From positions 372,001 through 436,000 of the forward strand of contig JAJHTX010000008.1 in NCBI GenBank assembly GCA_032164295.1: 64,000 nt of DNA, written 5' to 3'. The notes under the pieces were generated by a model. The model was not told where the DNA came from. It made no database searches and saw nothing but the letters and a program-made list of their open reading frames with translations. The DNA comes from Inonotus obliquus (Eukaryota > Basidiomycota > Agaricomycetes > Hymenochaetales > Hymenochaetaceae). This document shows, piece after piece, positions 22,763 through 35,189 of this stretch. A program made the translations under genes and the position numbers. Within the stretch, counting starts at the first letter, position 1. Every line of letters begins with the position of its first letter.

Positions 22763-25700
22763 TCAATCCGCATCATCTTCATCATCATTTATTCTCTCGT
22801 CTTCATCCTCAGCTTTGCTTTCCATGCCTTCCTCACTCTCTGGGTCACTCTCATCATCCTCATCGTTTTTATCGCCATCTTCTATACTGTCCTGGTTTTC
22901 CTCCGCATCACACAGTTGATCTGGTATGTCCATCATGAGCTTGCCATTAAGGTGTCACGTGGACTTATGCCTGATACCCCCACCTCTGTAATGCATAAAC
23001 ATGTCCCTATCAACAAAGCTATGCCACATTGAGATGCTCTGAAAGCAATAGAGAAAAAGTGTAAATACTCACATATTGACATAGTAGTACCGATAATCCT
23101 CGTTCTTCTCTGATGGTCTGTGTGCGATCAATGGAGAAAGGAGCTCTTTAGTGTGCCCATGAGAGAATGCAGGTATTATATGGGCAGCTCTCAAAATGTC
23201 CCGAGGATCTATGAAACCGAATGCTTCGGCATTATTCAAATTAACGAATTCGAGTTTTGGAAGCCGCTTTTCCAAGAATGGCGATAATTCAGTTGGTAGA
23301 ACTTGATACCAGCGTACCCATGCAACATTGATTCTCTTGAACTCATGACAAATGGCCCCAGGACTCGCATACATGGCATTGACATGAAATAGACCTATAA
23401 TACGCGCATAAGTGTAAGGATGCCGATCGTCTTTGTCAGACGATAACATCATTATGTCTGAATGAGTTCGAGGGTTTATAGTGTGTCGAAAATCGTAAGA
23501 AGTGAACATAACACGTAGCTGTTTGTGCCAATAGAGATTGTTGGACCTAAGATAGAGTCTAGACAGTTCTTTCAGGTTGAAATTGACACTGTCATCCTTT
23601 GAAAGTAGGCGACTGAGTAAATGGACGCAAAGATCATCTTTGAAATTCTGAAGGCAAGTTTCAGCAAATGTAATTATCAGTTAGCATCGCAAAAAAATTG
23701 CACAAGATGATAACTGATTATATCGGCGTAGAGCGATTGTAATATCCCAAATACAAAGTAACTCACCCAAAGAGCCGGGTCGCTTCTATTCTCCTGAATC
23801 CATTGAATCAGGCGGGTTGAGTTCTTCTCCAACTGAGGTAAGTGGTAATGGTAAAGGGTAATACCGGAGGCTACGATCGATATGGGCTTAATTCTGCGAT
23901 TCTACCACTTCTTCCAGTTTACAATGCTTCTGCGATTCTACTGCTTCTTACTTCTCTTCGGATCACGGTACTTCTGCCGTCCTATCTACGCCTGCAGTTC
24001 CAACAAAGTACAAGGCTTCTGTGATTCGACAAGGCTAAGAACGATTGAGAACTGGTCCTGCATGTGTTTAGCCAGACTTCTGCGCCAATACCGAATCACC
24101 AATCCCTATGCCCATCTTCCATCACAGTACCGGACCACCAGACTTCGATACCGATGATACCAATACAGTACCATCCGCCCATCCTGATACCGATGCTTAA
24201 TAGTCCACGTCTAGTCGATACTACGCCCTCGACGGCCCATACCAGAGGGAAAGGCTCACAAGCTACGATCGGTCTGCCATACATTGCTGCAAAGAGTTGG
24301 ATCATTGTCGAAGCTCCAAGTCCAACGGTATGCCCTTCTGAACCGCCATGCGTCGATACCGACGATACCGGTGTTGATACCGATGGTCCACTCTGGTACC
24401 GAAGTTCGTAACGTGTGCTAGGTCGAGACCACGCCCTCAGAGATCTACGTCGAGAGGAAGGTTGGGAAATGAATCAGGTCTGCCATATGCTGCTTCGATC
24501 TCGGAGGAGACCATCAATCCGACTCGGAGGGGAAGCCAAGCAATGCCCAGTCGAGTCGGGCAACGCGTACCGATCGATATCGAGGGGCTCGAGCGATCTC
24601 ATTGATACCCAGGGACAATCCCAGCGTACTGATTGGTACCGAGCGATAGAGTGCTCCATTGCCAAGGTTAGGTTGTACCAACATGTCAACATCGGAGCAC
24701 GCTGTCCGATCGATCGGTAGACACCCAGACTGATGCCGCACGGATTATGATACCAGAACAAAGGTAAATCAGGATGACATGCTTCTCCGGAGAAGGAGAC
24801 GACAGGGCCATCGCCAGGAGCGCCCATGCGGTAGCTTGAGACACGTCCTTATTTTAGCGCTGGTCGACGTCGGTACCGCCACCCTACCTCGGTATCACTC
24901 GTCATGAGTTTTCATTGGGTTCTTGTTTCGTCCCACCCTATTCTTAGCTACCCCCTGATAAAACTTCTTATTCATTCATTGTCTTATGTTTCCCCTGGTT
25001 ATATTTTTACATTCATTTCGATCTTATGTTCCCCTTCTTGTACCGGATTGTGGTACGATTCGACTTGTAAAACTCCCCATTTGGTATCCTGAATGGCTAC
25101 GGTATTATGGTATTTATAGCCTGCATGTTCTACTGTGGCAAACCAGTTAATCTGAGAGGAACTTCCAGAGTGAAGGTCCGGGTTTTGCTCATCTTGTTCA
25201 AGTCCCCGTTCGTTTGTCTCGTCTCGTAGTCGCCGGTATCGATACCAGTAGTCGTCGATATCGTCTTCGTCGTCCTCGCCTCTCGTCGCACAACTAGTCC
25301 TATCAGAAACACCCCCTCTGCTCATCTTCTCTACTGCTTCATTCTCTCTACCGCGATACTGGACAACAAACGACTCGGTATCGACGGATTCAACTCGGTA
25401 TCGATTGTCTCCTGATACCTCGTCTCTCGAGCGGTCACCTAGAGCCCCCTGTACTCATCAATCTAGCCAGGCCCTATTATCTCTCTTGATGACTTGTCTG
25501 TGACAGTACGACTTAGTACCGCCACGTACCGGCCCTCCCAACGCACCTAAATCGTACCCCCCTCGTCCGGTACTTCTGATACCGGCTGCGTTCTCGCACA
25601 TTCAACGGGCATCTGGGCGTGTCTTTGCAAGAGACTTGACGAAGGAAGAGGAAAGTGAAGGGTTCCCCAAAACTCGGGTTTCGAGACCGCGAAGCTTACA

Positions 25701-28700
25701 GACACGCCCTTTGAGCTTGGCGATGTCCCTAGCTACATTTCTTTTATTCGTCCTTGTGAAAAATCGTTTGATGCGCCTGTGCTGAGACTCTCCCTATATA
25801 AATATTATGTGTAAATTATCCCTTCCCAAAAATTGCAGGAAATAATAAAATATGTACTTACGTTCTGTGTACTGTAAGACTCTGTAGACCTGAATTTACA
25901 GATTGCTGATGAATATCGCCCGAGAGCATGGAATTTCAGTGTGTTGAGGTTTAATATTTTTTGCTTTGTCTTGGTCGGCAATTCCTCATTTTCCGCCTGT
26001 TCAACACTGTTTCGTGATTTGCTGACTTTCTTGACCATAGCAGCATTTCGACAACCGCGAGCTTCCACTTCCTTCTGTAGTTCTTGTGTATCGTAAGTGG
26101 ACATTGCTTTCTTGAATGAACGAGCATGGTAGCCCAGCTCTATAGTACTGGATTCGAGTAGTCAGACAGTTGTCTCGGTCTGTAGGTGAAGTTTAGCATA
26201 TGCATGCCATGAGGCCAGAATAAATAACAAATCAAGTATAATTTTGTTATGCCTTTTGTTTGTTACCAAACACTCGAAAACAGGCAGAGAGCACTACTAT
26301 GTCATTAGTAAATGTCAAAAATGAAGATATATCTCCAGTAAAGAGAGCTTGCCTGTAGTATATCCTCGTAGTCCTGTGCCGCTAACTTAACCATGGCAGC
26401 TGTATTTTTTGGAAACTGCAAGATTGTACTTCTTCCAAAAGTCGGTATCGACAAATACCTACAATAATGGAACAGATTTTGCCATAAGTAATGCATTGAA
26501 AGCGGAATTGGGGTAAGGAATCGAATTACCTGCTATTCAATGTCGATATACTATCACCACCTTGGGCTACGAGCACCCGAATAAGGTGAATAAAAATTGT
26601 TTTCCACACACCGAGTTCGAAGTCGTGCATGAGATCCAGAGTGAACATTTCATAGAAATTGAAACCATATTTCGAAAGTGCCGAAAAGGCATTCTAGCAA
26701 GATATTAGCATATATCTACGATGGAAAGACTCTGTACTCACATAGATTGGAACAAGAGAGCCCTCTTCAAATATTTGTTCCATTTTCGACGAACCTACCA
26801 CATATCCCCTTTCAAAGATATTGTCGCCGAGCATTTGTAACTTTATCTTGCCTTGAGCAATCATCAATGTGTTTTCGTGCCCTTCACTGATTATCACGGA
26901 GCGTTCCCAGCTCATGGACATATTTCAGTGGTGTCAAACAAGAAGGGCAAGGATATTTGCCCTTAACCCTCAGGCTTGCAACAAGCATTCTATAAATCAA
27001 ATGTACATATTAGTTTGAATAGAAGTTTTCGAATGAATGGGCTTACCATTCGGGATAATCAGAGGAGTACACCATGAGTCTTGGGAAGAGTCAATGCTCG
27101 ATATTATCAGAGCACATGAAATTAAAGCCGTTTTCGTATGCTTGAAGGAAATCTGGTGAAATAATGACAAGGGATAGGACCACTTGCATTAATTCTTGTC
27201 TGAGATGCATAAGAAGGCCGGATGATGTCCCGCGACCATAATGGATCTTGTACTCGTCTTGTAGTGAGGCTGGAAGCTGTGATGCACATAGAATCAAGAT
27301 ATACGTGTAGTGTACAAATGTATATATACACGTACCATCGGAATATAAGCCAAATGGTGACATACCGGCTCAGTGGACCTAGATCGCATATACTTTGATT
27401 GCCCGCCAAGAAACATGTAAAGAGGCCATAGAGAGGCCATTCCGAAATTAGCCAGATAAGTCGAATCAGAATATAGCATGATAGGAAGAACAAAGTTGTC
27501 GACCCCGTCTTCTCTAGGTAGATTCTGCACTTCCTTATGAGCTTCTAGCCAAGCATCAGATGAGTAAAGTTCTCCGTAGATTCTCTGTTTTCTTGAGGTA
27601 TCGTCCGGTTGCCAGTACTCTTCATAAGGGGTAAAGTGAAATGCCGGTGCATTGATGTCATCAAGAGCATTGTATATTATCTCTAATACCGGACGGTGGT
27701 AAATTCCTTTTATTTTGATTTCTGGTGTGTTGTCTTCGCCTCCAGCATGAGTTTTCTGATCTTCTGCAGGTAGTTTGATTCTAACAGAGCCTTTGTGCTA
27801 GTCATCAGAGTTCTCTTGAGTCTTTGAGTTCTGTTCCACATTTTCCATCTTCTTGTCAAGACGGTCATGCTCCCGTTTTGTGTTATAGTCTTGCAAGTCA
27901 TCCAGATTGAAGGCAGGGTTGAGAAGCACTTTCTGGACCAGGTAGTCTATTTCCTCGTAAGTTTTCATTTTGTTTTCTCGGTTGACCCAATGAGTTAGTA
28001 GGTAAGTTATCGCATTTCCGAAAGGAGCGTAAAGAGAGGAAGATGGCGAGCTATATGCCATCTCCCTCTTCTCTGGTACAGAAAGGTCTGGTGCGTCACA
28101 GAAGTCTTCTAAGCCGAGGAACACGTCGGGATCATCACTGGGTTTGCATGGATAAAGACAGAATACCCCAAAGTTGTTCACTTTCGTTGTAAATGATGCA
28201 TCTTGATTGTATTCATGATCAGCTAGGGATTCGGGACCAGGGACAGGCTCAGGAACAGGGACAGGCTGAGGAGCAACAGGCTGAGGGGGAGGTGGAGGTG
28301 GAACACGATCAAGAAGGTGAGGAAGAGAGATGGTCGGCAGTACGGACGTGCTTGAGGAAGATGGCACATGGTCCTCGAATCTCCTTGGGAGTTTTCTGGT
28401 ACATCTAGAGCCTGCCAGAAGCTCCAGAGGAGCATCAAGCAGAGGAGGAGGTGGAGGAGGTGGAGGTGATGGTCGTGGCTCAGATTCATCAAGATCCATG
28501 GGTTCAGCGTAGAAGTCATCGTTTTCAAAATTACGCGTTTCTAGATGACCCTGCTGATCGATGTGAGCTGTACGTAGTTGTATTGAGTATTAATGGAAGG
28601 ATTAGTTCAAATAGCGAGGAAATAGGACAAATAACGTACTAGTAAGTCCCTGAACCTTTGCTGCAGTAGCAAGTTTCTTGAGATTCCTTATCCTACTCGT

Positions 28701-28805
28701 GCCACTGAGCCTAGCCCTTTCCTTGCATCGTGCCCCATGGACCGACAATGCCCTGGCGTCGTTAAAAGTCCTCCCACAGAGAGCACAGATAGTCATGGTA
28801 AACAT
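22763..28805 (-). pseudogene. Plavaka-type (CACTA/KDZ-related) transposase, interrupted and decayed
   Basis: The motif order along the minus strand is that of the large Plavaka transposases of Agaricomycetes. From the N-terminus: a zinc finger (CALCGRTFNDARALSVHGARC, 28787-28725); a Pro-rich segment with the block RKLPRRFEDH; PFGNAITYLLTHW; the central WKTIFIHLIRVL, YLSIPTFGRSTILQF and MVKLAAQDYEDILQ (about 26600-26350); STYDTQELQKEVEARG; HALGRYSSAI and GESQHRRIKRFFTRTNKRN (about 25800-25700). Near the C-terminus are HPYTYARIIGLFHVN, KRLPKLEFVNL, AFGFIDPRDILRAAHIIPAF, YYYVN spliced to FVDRDMFMHYRGGGI, and an acidic tail to 22763. A TGA at 22955-22957 cuts the tail. The middle region around 26700-26930 is out of frame, and about 1.7 kb of foreign DNA lies between 25605 and 23865. 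It is inactive as it stands. The divergent neighbour at 29097 is its likely companion gene. Confidence 0.75.
23865..25605. mobile_element. Insertion of about 1.7 kb inside the Plavaka transposase, GATACC-rich
   Basis: The transposase frame leaves at about 25605 (after KSLAKTRPD) and resumes at about 23865 (HYHLPQLEKNSTRL). The DNA between has no coding capacity and a different texture. It is packed with GGTACC, GATACC and GGTATC words, often separated by GA, CG or TCGA. Boundaries are approximate and I could not identify a target duplication, so the element class is open (LTR-like or satellite-like). Confidence 0.5.
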
Positions 28806-29096
28806 GAAGTTTTGTTATTCCCAGTAGTTTCAGTAATCCCAGTAGTTCCAGTAGTCCCAGTAGTTCAATAGCAATCTATGTAGTTCCAGTAGCCCGTATT
28901 TCAGAGGAGATTTTGAGTCAACTTTACTGCTGCAGCGGTCAAGGGGGTGATGGTGAAAGTGCGAAAGCGCGCACACATGATCGACTGCACGAGGGAAATG
29001 AATTACATGTGACTGCTATATACTTAATTCGGTGAAACTGGTCAGTTTCGCAACCCATCTCTCCCTCTCTCTTTCACCAAGTCTTCAGCAATACAA
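28806..29096. promoter_or_regulatory. Shared divergent promoter region of the transposase and companion gene
   Basis: 291 bp separate the two start codons. It contains a short CCCAGTAGTT-type tandem repeat (about 28820-28865, five imperfect copies of a 9-10-bp unit) and a pyrimidine-rich run CCCTCTCTCTTTC (about 29065) before the plus-strand ATG. The shared control role is inferred from the arrangement. Confidence 0.4.
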
Positions 29097-30912
29097 ATGC
29101 CTGTCATTCGGAAAGGTGCCAACTGCAACAGAGATGCACCACGGGCACCTACGAGCCAAATAACTGCGGTCCGACCCTCTCCTCCGAGTTCTGATGCGAC
29201 AGCGAGGGCGTCATCGCCTCTTTTGCCCGATGGCGACTGTCAGCAGCCACAGACAGCAAAAAGGCCGAGGCTAATGACAGAGCCTCTTGTGACGAAAAAA
29301 GGGAGGAGAAAGGTCAAGTGAGTAATATTACTGTACCTTTACTTACTGATATTTGAGCGCATCTATCCAGGGCAAAGGATCCTGCTGATCCCATGACTGC
29401 GATCGGGACACTTGCAGGGTTCATTAGAAGAGGTATTGACGCATTGGTCAATATCCTCAATGCAATAAACATAGAGAATGCAGTTGATGCTTTAGAGGCA
29501 TACCAGTACCTCTTCGAGTCGTCTGCCAAGTACCAAGAGGGAGAGAAAGAAGCTGCTGAGGCCATAGTCAAGAACAGGTGAGTATATGCGCACTTCAACT
29601 TCAATGCCAAACTCAAAATGTCTCATATCCCATTACTTAGCAGTAGTGAGAAGAATGCGCTTGTCAAAGTGCATAGAGGGATCATGGAGTTGTTGGCAGG
29701 ACATAAGGGGTATATTGAGGGGTTGTCCAATGAAGTGGAGGAGAATCTCTGGATAATGGTGCATGTTTTTTTCTTCTTTCGATACGATTACTCATAATTT
29801 GTTGTAGGTTACCAAAAAAGCTGAGCAGGTGCATGCAAACGACACGTTCAGCATCAAGGCCGACGGTCACCTGTATGTCCTAGAGGACGGAACAAAGGCC
29901 CCCGAGCCGGTACTCAGTAAACATACCAGCAAGATAGAACACGGCATCTATCATCTGCAATTGTTGCGGATGATAGTACCAATGTCAGTACTGTATAAAC
30001 ACGGAAAGAAACCAAGGCAAGTTGTTTTTCCTGCTCATTTCTTATCGACTGTTCCTGTATTTCTTCTAGCTTTCAAGACGACGTGCAGGTGGGCAAGTAT
30101 ACTATTGATAGTATGTCCATGCCCACCTTTATGTTCAAGGCAGACGAATACGACCCGAGATATCCCAAGAGGACTTTCCTCAAAGAATATTTCCCTGCTC
30201 GTGTAAGTGCTGTTCCATATGTGTTAGGTTCTTGCTTACTGGCTGTTATCTCTAGATTTGTCGTCATATTTTTGTAGGACCTTCATCCACCTTGAATGAC
30301 GGGCGACAGTGGAAAAGGAAGACTCGTCCTGGGAATGCAGAGAATGCTAGGCAGCGTGAGGTAACACCTGAGATGATCGCCTATTCCTGCATTCAGGTGA
30401 GTAACTCCTTAGTCGCTATTTCTATTCCTACTGACATACAAAACCTCAGGCTCGATATTACATCTGTCAACTTTCCAAATGGAAGGTTATCGACAAAGAT
30501 TTTGACGTACGGGATTTTTACTACAAAATACTAACATTCTTCCGCAAGAGAGATGCTACCTGGGTGAAAGAAACACTCGCCTGGTGGAACAAGTAAGTAA
30601 TATATTTCTACGTTATTCGACATATCACTACAATAATTCTTTCTTAGAGAAGTATTCGGTGACTCTCTGGCCCAGCAGAGTAACAAAGAGGATCGCACAG
30701 TGGACCCGGAGGACGAGACTGGGTTCCAAAACATGCTGGACGCCATTGAAGATGACAACAACGATAACCTACAGGTACTCGATGGCGGCGCCGACCTGGA
30801 CGACGATTTCAATGGTGACAAGGAAGACGAGGAAGATGAGGAGGACAACGACAACACCAGTGGCAGCAACAACAACAGTAGACCATTACCTCAGAGTCAG
30901 AGTCAGATATAA
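29097..30912 (+). CDS. DUF6698-like protein, companion of the Plavaka transposon
   Basis: Eight exons join cleanly: 29097-29317, 29371-29577, 29641-29758, 29808-30016, 30070-30202, 30256-30396, 30450-30592 and 30648-30912. The fourth intron starts with GC (GCAAGT), a GC-AG intron; the others are GT-AG. The N-terminus is basic and disordered with a nuclear-signal-like KKGRRKVK. The middle is helical. The C-terminal half has the pattern I associate with DUF6698 proteins of Agaricomycetes: EVTPEMIAYSCIQARYYICQ, then DFYYKI and WVKETLAWWNKEVFG. The end is an acidic Asp/Glu/Asn-rich tail. Function unknown. Its head-to-head position with a Plavaka transposase, and a second fragment amid relics at 4002-4290, suggest that the gene travels with the transposon. 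The family name is from memory. Confidence 0.65.
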
Positions 30913-31015
30913 GCAGACTCACAGTATTCTCAGCTCACCTTTCCTGCCCACTAAATATAATCTGGCCAAGTCTCTCGGCAGCCTTGAGGAATACAGGAAT
31001 CGCAATGGAAGCAAA

Positions 31016-31260
31016 TCACCTTTCTCGTCGGGTCGTCTCTGTGGTATGGACTTCTACTAGTTTCTGCCCCTCGTTCTCCTTCTTCGCCTTTCCGCCATTC
31101 ATGGACTCGCTCAGTTTTTTCTTTTTCTCAGAGCGCGTGGGTTGATGGACGTACCAGGGATACATCTCCTCATGCTCCTTCTTTCGCTGCTTAGCCAAAT
31201 CGTCCTCTTATTTACACTTCTCTGCGGACAAGGAACACCACTGCTAGGAGATGATTTTTG
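31016..31260 (-). pseudogene. HMG-box-like fragment with in-frame stops
   Basis: On the minus strand one frame reads QWCSLSAEKCK, a stop, EDDLAKQRKKEHEEMYPWY, then VHQPTRSEKKKK. This order of Trp, LS, EK, LAK, KxEH, YPxY and a basic tail matches helices 2 and 3 of fungal HMG boxes. TAA and an upstream TAG interrupt it, so it is a relic. The N-terminal helix was not found with confidence. Confidence 0.4.
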
Positions 31261-31985
31261 GCAGATCGGCCTGGCGTTATCATCTTTGTACTGGGTCTCC
31301 TTTCTGCGCAGCAGCACTTTCCGCCTTGTTCTTTCGTAGGCAGCACTCTCGTCAGAATAGAATGGACGTGTTCTCTGGTCGTCTGAATCGTTACACTGCT
31401 GTTCTACTATTGCTCACTTTGCTCATACTTTCTGATCCCGCCTGCTACTTACTGTGTTCGAGGACTAGACTCAGGCCTTCTCTGGTAAAATATTTCCTTT
31501 GCAGAATAATTGTAACATGTACTGCAACTTACAAGGAAAACACAATGCGTGTATTCGAAGAAATAACATTTTAAAAGTATGATTAGAGAAGAAAAAACTT
31601 GTGAACTTGTAGCAGGCTTGTATCTCCCTTGGATCGATCTTATGGGTTTCGACAAAAATGGAAACAGTCTGACAATACTGAGAAGGTTAGTATTTCTTAC
31701 CCCCGCAATTTTATCATTGTATATCTTCTGCCACTTCAAAAAATAATGATGGTCTATTGTCCGAATCGAGGTCCCATATAAGTGATTGTTTGTATTTACA
31801 AGATACATAAACTTTTTATATTCTGGTAAGGCACAACAGTAGTTTTGATGTCTTATTGTACCTTATGGTATATTGTCAGAAATTGAGGTCCCATATAACC
31901 GATTGTGGGTCTTATACCACTTGTATTGCCTTATCACTGCTTAGATGTATTTATATTCTAATATCATAATTCAGACTTTTTCGCG
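31261..31985. other. AT-rich spacer with a short direct repeat
   Basis: No gene was seen. A roughly 30-bp direct repeat with the core GAGGTCCCATATAA occurs at about 31768 and 31885. Confidence 0.5.
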
Positions 31986-32189
31986 ACGTCACTGACACCT
32001 TTTGTTCAGGATCATCTTCACTGAAAAGGAAAGTTGGTATTCAAAGAGTTGTCTACCAGAGGGAAGTCATGCCTAATAATAACATTAGCTGTCGTCCAAA
32101 TGTCCTGTCGATGAGAATTATACAGAATGAAAGGCATCTGTGAGTAGTACTGTCACTCCAGGAGAGTAACGTGTGTTCAGGCTATACGA

Positions 32190-33956
32190 TGTCAGGCCAT
32201 AAATTCATTACATAATAACTAATTCCTTTATTGGACCTCATGACGAACACTCAACAGCAGATATACTAAATATCGCCTCATATTGTAACATTAGATATCG
32301 TAAAAGCACGTTAAGCCATTCCTTTCACAAAGCATCATACTTGACAAGTCTAATGGTACTTGAGATAATGTCACCCAAAGAAACAAGTAACCATACTCAC
32401 TTAGACACTCTATAGACAAGACGCAATTCAACGACTCGATCTACCCATTCAATTTCTTGACAAATAGTCGTTTCAACCCATATTCTAAATAAAGGAACAT
32501 CAGGTATTTTACCCAAATAATCAAACAATAGAATTTATACCTGATTTGTTCTATGCATCCATCAGAGTTACTTGGTGAACAATAGGCCAAAAGACAATGC
32601 AAGAGAAGACGCAGATGATGGATAAAGCGAGCACGTTGCAGCCTCATGACAGTTAATGATGAGATGTATTTTCACTCATCGGCGATAATTAATATAAATT
32701 TGCTTGAAAAGTAAAGCTTGGGGAAAGTAGTATTGAGAAGGTCTCCGATCAAAGTATTTAGTGTCTCATACAGTAGAGAAATGTGCTAAGAGAGACACAG
32801 AAGTCGCATACAATTGCAGACTCTATTGTTGAGAATAAGCGAGTTTTATTAAACTATATCTGAAACGCTAGATGTACTCATTAAACCATTCACAGAATGG
32901 TGAGAAATACCTTCCAAATTGGGACAAGTAAAGGTGAAACACTAAGCTTCTCTCAAATAAATTGGTAATGTAGCAGGATCTATGTGTATGAGTCAATACA
33001 AGTCAGAATGAGTCAATGCGAGTCAGTATGAGTCAAATTGAGTCATTCAGTATTATCTGATGCATTTTGACTCACACCTGACCACTATGAGTCACTATGA
33101 GTCATAATGAGTCACAACTGAGATAGTACCTGACTTATGAGTCATAACTGAGATGAGATGAATAGTTCTGAGTCATATTTCATTCAAACTTCAATATATA
33201 CTATTTTTTCTTCTAAATTTAGGTAGATAGAAATGACTCACTCATGTAGCACAGCCACCCCCTGTAGTAGCATAAAAGGAGAGGCATTTTGGCCCTCATG
33301 AAAATAACACACTACTAAGGAACACACTCCTTAGAATCATTTCTTTACAAACAATACTCTTGTGAACAATCTCTCTTAAGAACAATAATAGTCTTCTGAG
33401 AACACAGCGGTGTGTCTCTCAGAGTCATTAGTGTACCCTCTAAGGAGATTTATTTGTGTGTGATTTGTAAGCTCAAGGCTTGGAACTGCCGAGTTCTAAG
33501 TTACTTCTAAGTCTATCTCAACGTCTCAGTCTAAGTAAATCACACTGGTGGTTAAGTCGATCCTAGAGCCATCTAGGAATAATTACACAGTCAGCCCTAG
33601 AGTTGTCTAGGCACATTTACGTAGTCCCGCAGTCAACGTTTTCGTGTACCAGAGCTACACAGGTGGTTCAATTCAGTTCTAGAGTCATCTAGGATATTTA
33701 CGTAATCCTGCAATCCATCCTTGCATACTTTTATTTCCACACCAGTGGGAATTACCTGAGTTTCAATACAAGACCAGTTTTTATTTACCATCTCAATCAA
33801 CTCTTTATTAGCTGAATTTTACTAAATAGGAACCCTCCTAAGCCTAACAAACAACTGGGAAGATTATCTGACTGCAGAACAGTCTGATTGACTCAGTGGA
33901 AGTAATATTTGATTGCGTAGACAATACTCAATTATAAATACACTTTCAGCATGACA
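32190..33956 (+). mobile_element. LTR-like insertion, about 1.77 kb
   Basis: Defined by comparison with the empty copy at 47875. It begins TGTCA and ends TGACA. It contains a TGAGTCA array (32988-33170), a TATA-like CATAAAAGG near 33270 and a transcribed-leader-like stretch with recurrent CTAGAG...TCTAGG blocks (33560-33710). No reverse transcriptase or integrase was seen. A clean 5-bp target duplication was not found (TACGA against ACAAG). The exact ends, and a possible nested LTR ending CCTAACA near 33856, are uncertain. Confidence 0.5.
32988..33250. promoter_or_regulatory. Cluster of TGAGTCA (Gcn4/AP-1-type) sites
   Basis: About ten exact or one-off TGAGTCA/TGACTCA heptamers occur in roughly 260 bp, upstream of the TATA-like CATAAAAGG. 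TGAGTCA is the classical binding site of Gcn4/AP-1-class bZIP factors. Starvation or stress control of this element is inference. Confidence 0.6.
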
Positions 33957-35189
33957 ACAAGATAACCCTTACACGTGTCCTGACTGCGATCATAGTACTC
34001 TTCCTTGTTCCCGAGACTCGTGATACAGTGTCCCACTCATGGACCATCCACTGCGATGCAAATTTCACGGTATCGCTTCTGCAGAATATCATACTATTTC
34101 CAGGATCTATGGAGGCGTCATCCTGCGAAGCTGCATCTATACATGGCAAGAACACCACCGCCATGTGACAAGGACTGAATGTGTTTGTCCCGTATCCCAC
34201 TCAATCACCATGTCGTTCAAGAGGTATTTTACTCCTGTTATCGAGGGATTGTTGTACTTTGGTGTCGACTTTCCACGTTCTGCTCATACAAGGAATGCTC
34301 ATGCTCGCTGCTAGACACTCTGGTCCCTCCGTTCTTGCTTTCTGCTTTCTGCTTAACGAGTGACTGGAACACCTACCTCGACAGCACCAAAGCTCTTCGT
34401 AATGCACATGTTGTGCCAGGGTCGTCACTGTCACTAATTCGAAAATGAACTATTCACTTTTCAAATGGGGTACTGGTATACTTAGGGGATATATATGCAT
34501 CCCATAATACTAGTGGGTGGAACCTGACAACAAATGCACTGATGACTGGCTGGTGGGCCATTTTACTGATAGCCAATCTGTCACAAAGAGAGAGCGATCG
34601 TCGGTCTCACACCTCAGCACCAGTCCTCTAATTCCTCTGGACTAGGTAGTTAATGATTTCAAGTGGATAAAGTGGACCCTGATGCATACTCGTTCTGCCA
34701 CGTGTTGGTGCTTATTGTACCTCAGTGGATGCTGACAGGGAACGTGCTTCGGGCAGGAAATTCAAGATTGGTCCATTAAGGGTTCATCTTTGAGGTCCTT
34801 GGAATTGGTGAAAGCACGCCCTAGAGTATGCCGGATTTCTCCCCATCAGACGTGTTTGTGCGCTTACAACAACAGGGAGAAATAATATAAGGATGAATAC
34901 GGTACATCGGGAGTGTCTGAGATTTCAAACCTTGTCATGCTTTGCCATTGCCTATCGTTTATCAATCACAAGCACATATCGTGAAAGGATTGTGCTGAAA
35001 TTTTGATTCGATTAGGAACGCCGATCGAAACTACCCCGGATGAGACCGGTTAATTTCACTGGCCGGAGATGATCAGGATCGACAGCGAGAAGCGGAGAAC
35101 ACGCGAATCTAATACAATCCGAAGCCGACGATCAAGAAGCATCGGCTAGCAACGCTAATCCCGACGATCACGCTAAACCTTCGCAAACG

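Larger units (their letters stand above)
31986..34900 (+). repeat. Segmental duplicate of 47680-48780, split by an insertion
   Basis: 31986-32189 matches 47680-47875, and 33957-34900 matches 47875-48780, nearly base for base. The DNA between (32190-33956) is absent from the other copy. The frames at 34039-34448 are shared between copies but show no domain and are probably non-coding. Confidence 0.8.

Noticed and set aside
22561..22938. Plus-strand frame of 125 codons with a His-rich end
   Set aside because: It lies opposite the acidic tail of the Plavaka transposase; the His/Leu runs are the reverse of Asp/Glu codons.
28193..28642. Plus-strand Glu/Gly-rich frames
   Set aside because: Antisense to the Pro-rich N-terminal part of the Plavaka transposase.
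30531..30875. Minus-strand Ser/Leu-rich frame
   Set aside because: Antisense to the acidic C-terminus of the DUF6698-like gene.
33560..33710. Recurrent CTAGAG...TCTAGG blocks considered as a CRISPR-like array
   Set aside because: Only three irregular copies with unequal spacing in a fungal LTR-like leader; not a CRISPR array.
34039..34448. Several overlapping frames that recur at 47859-48363
   Set aside because: They are conserved only because the DNA is duplicated; no domain, splice pattern or start context supports a gene.
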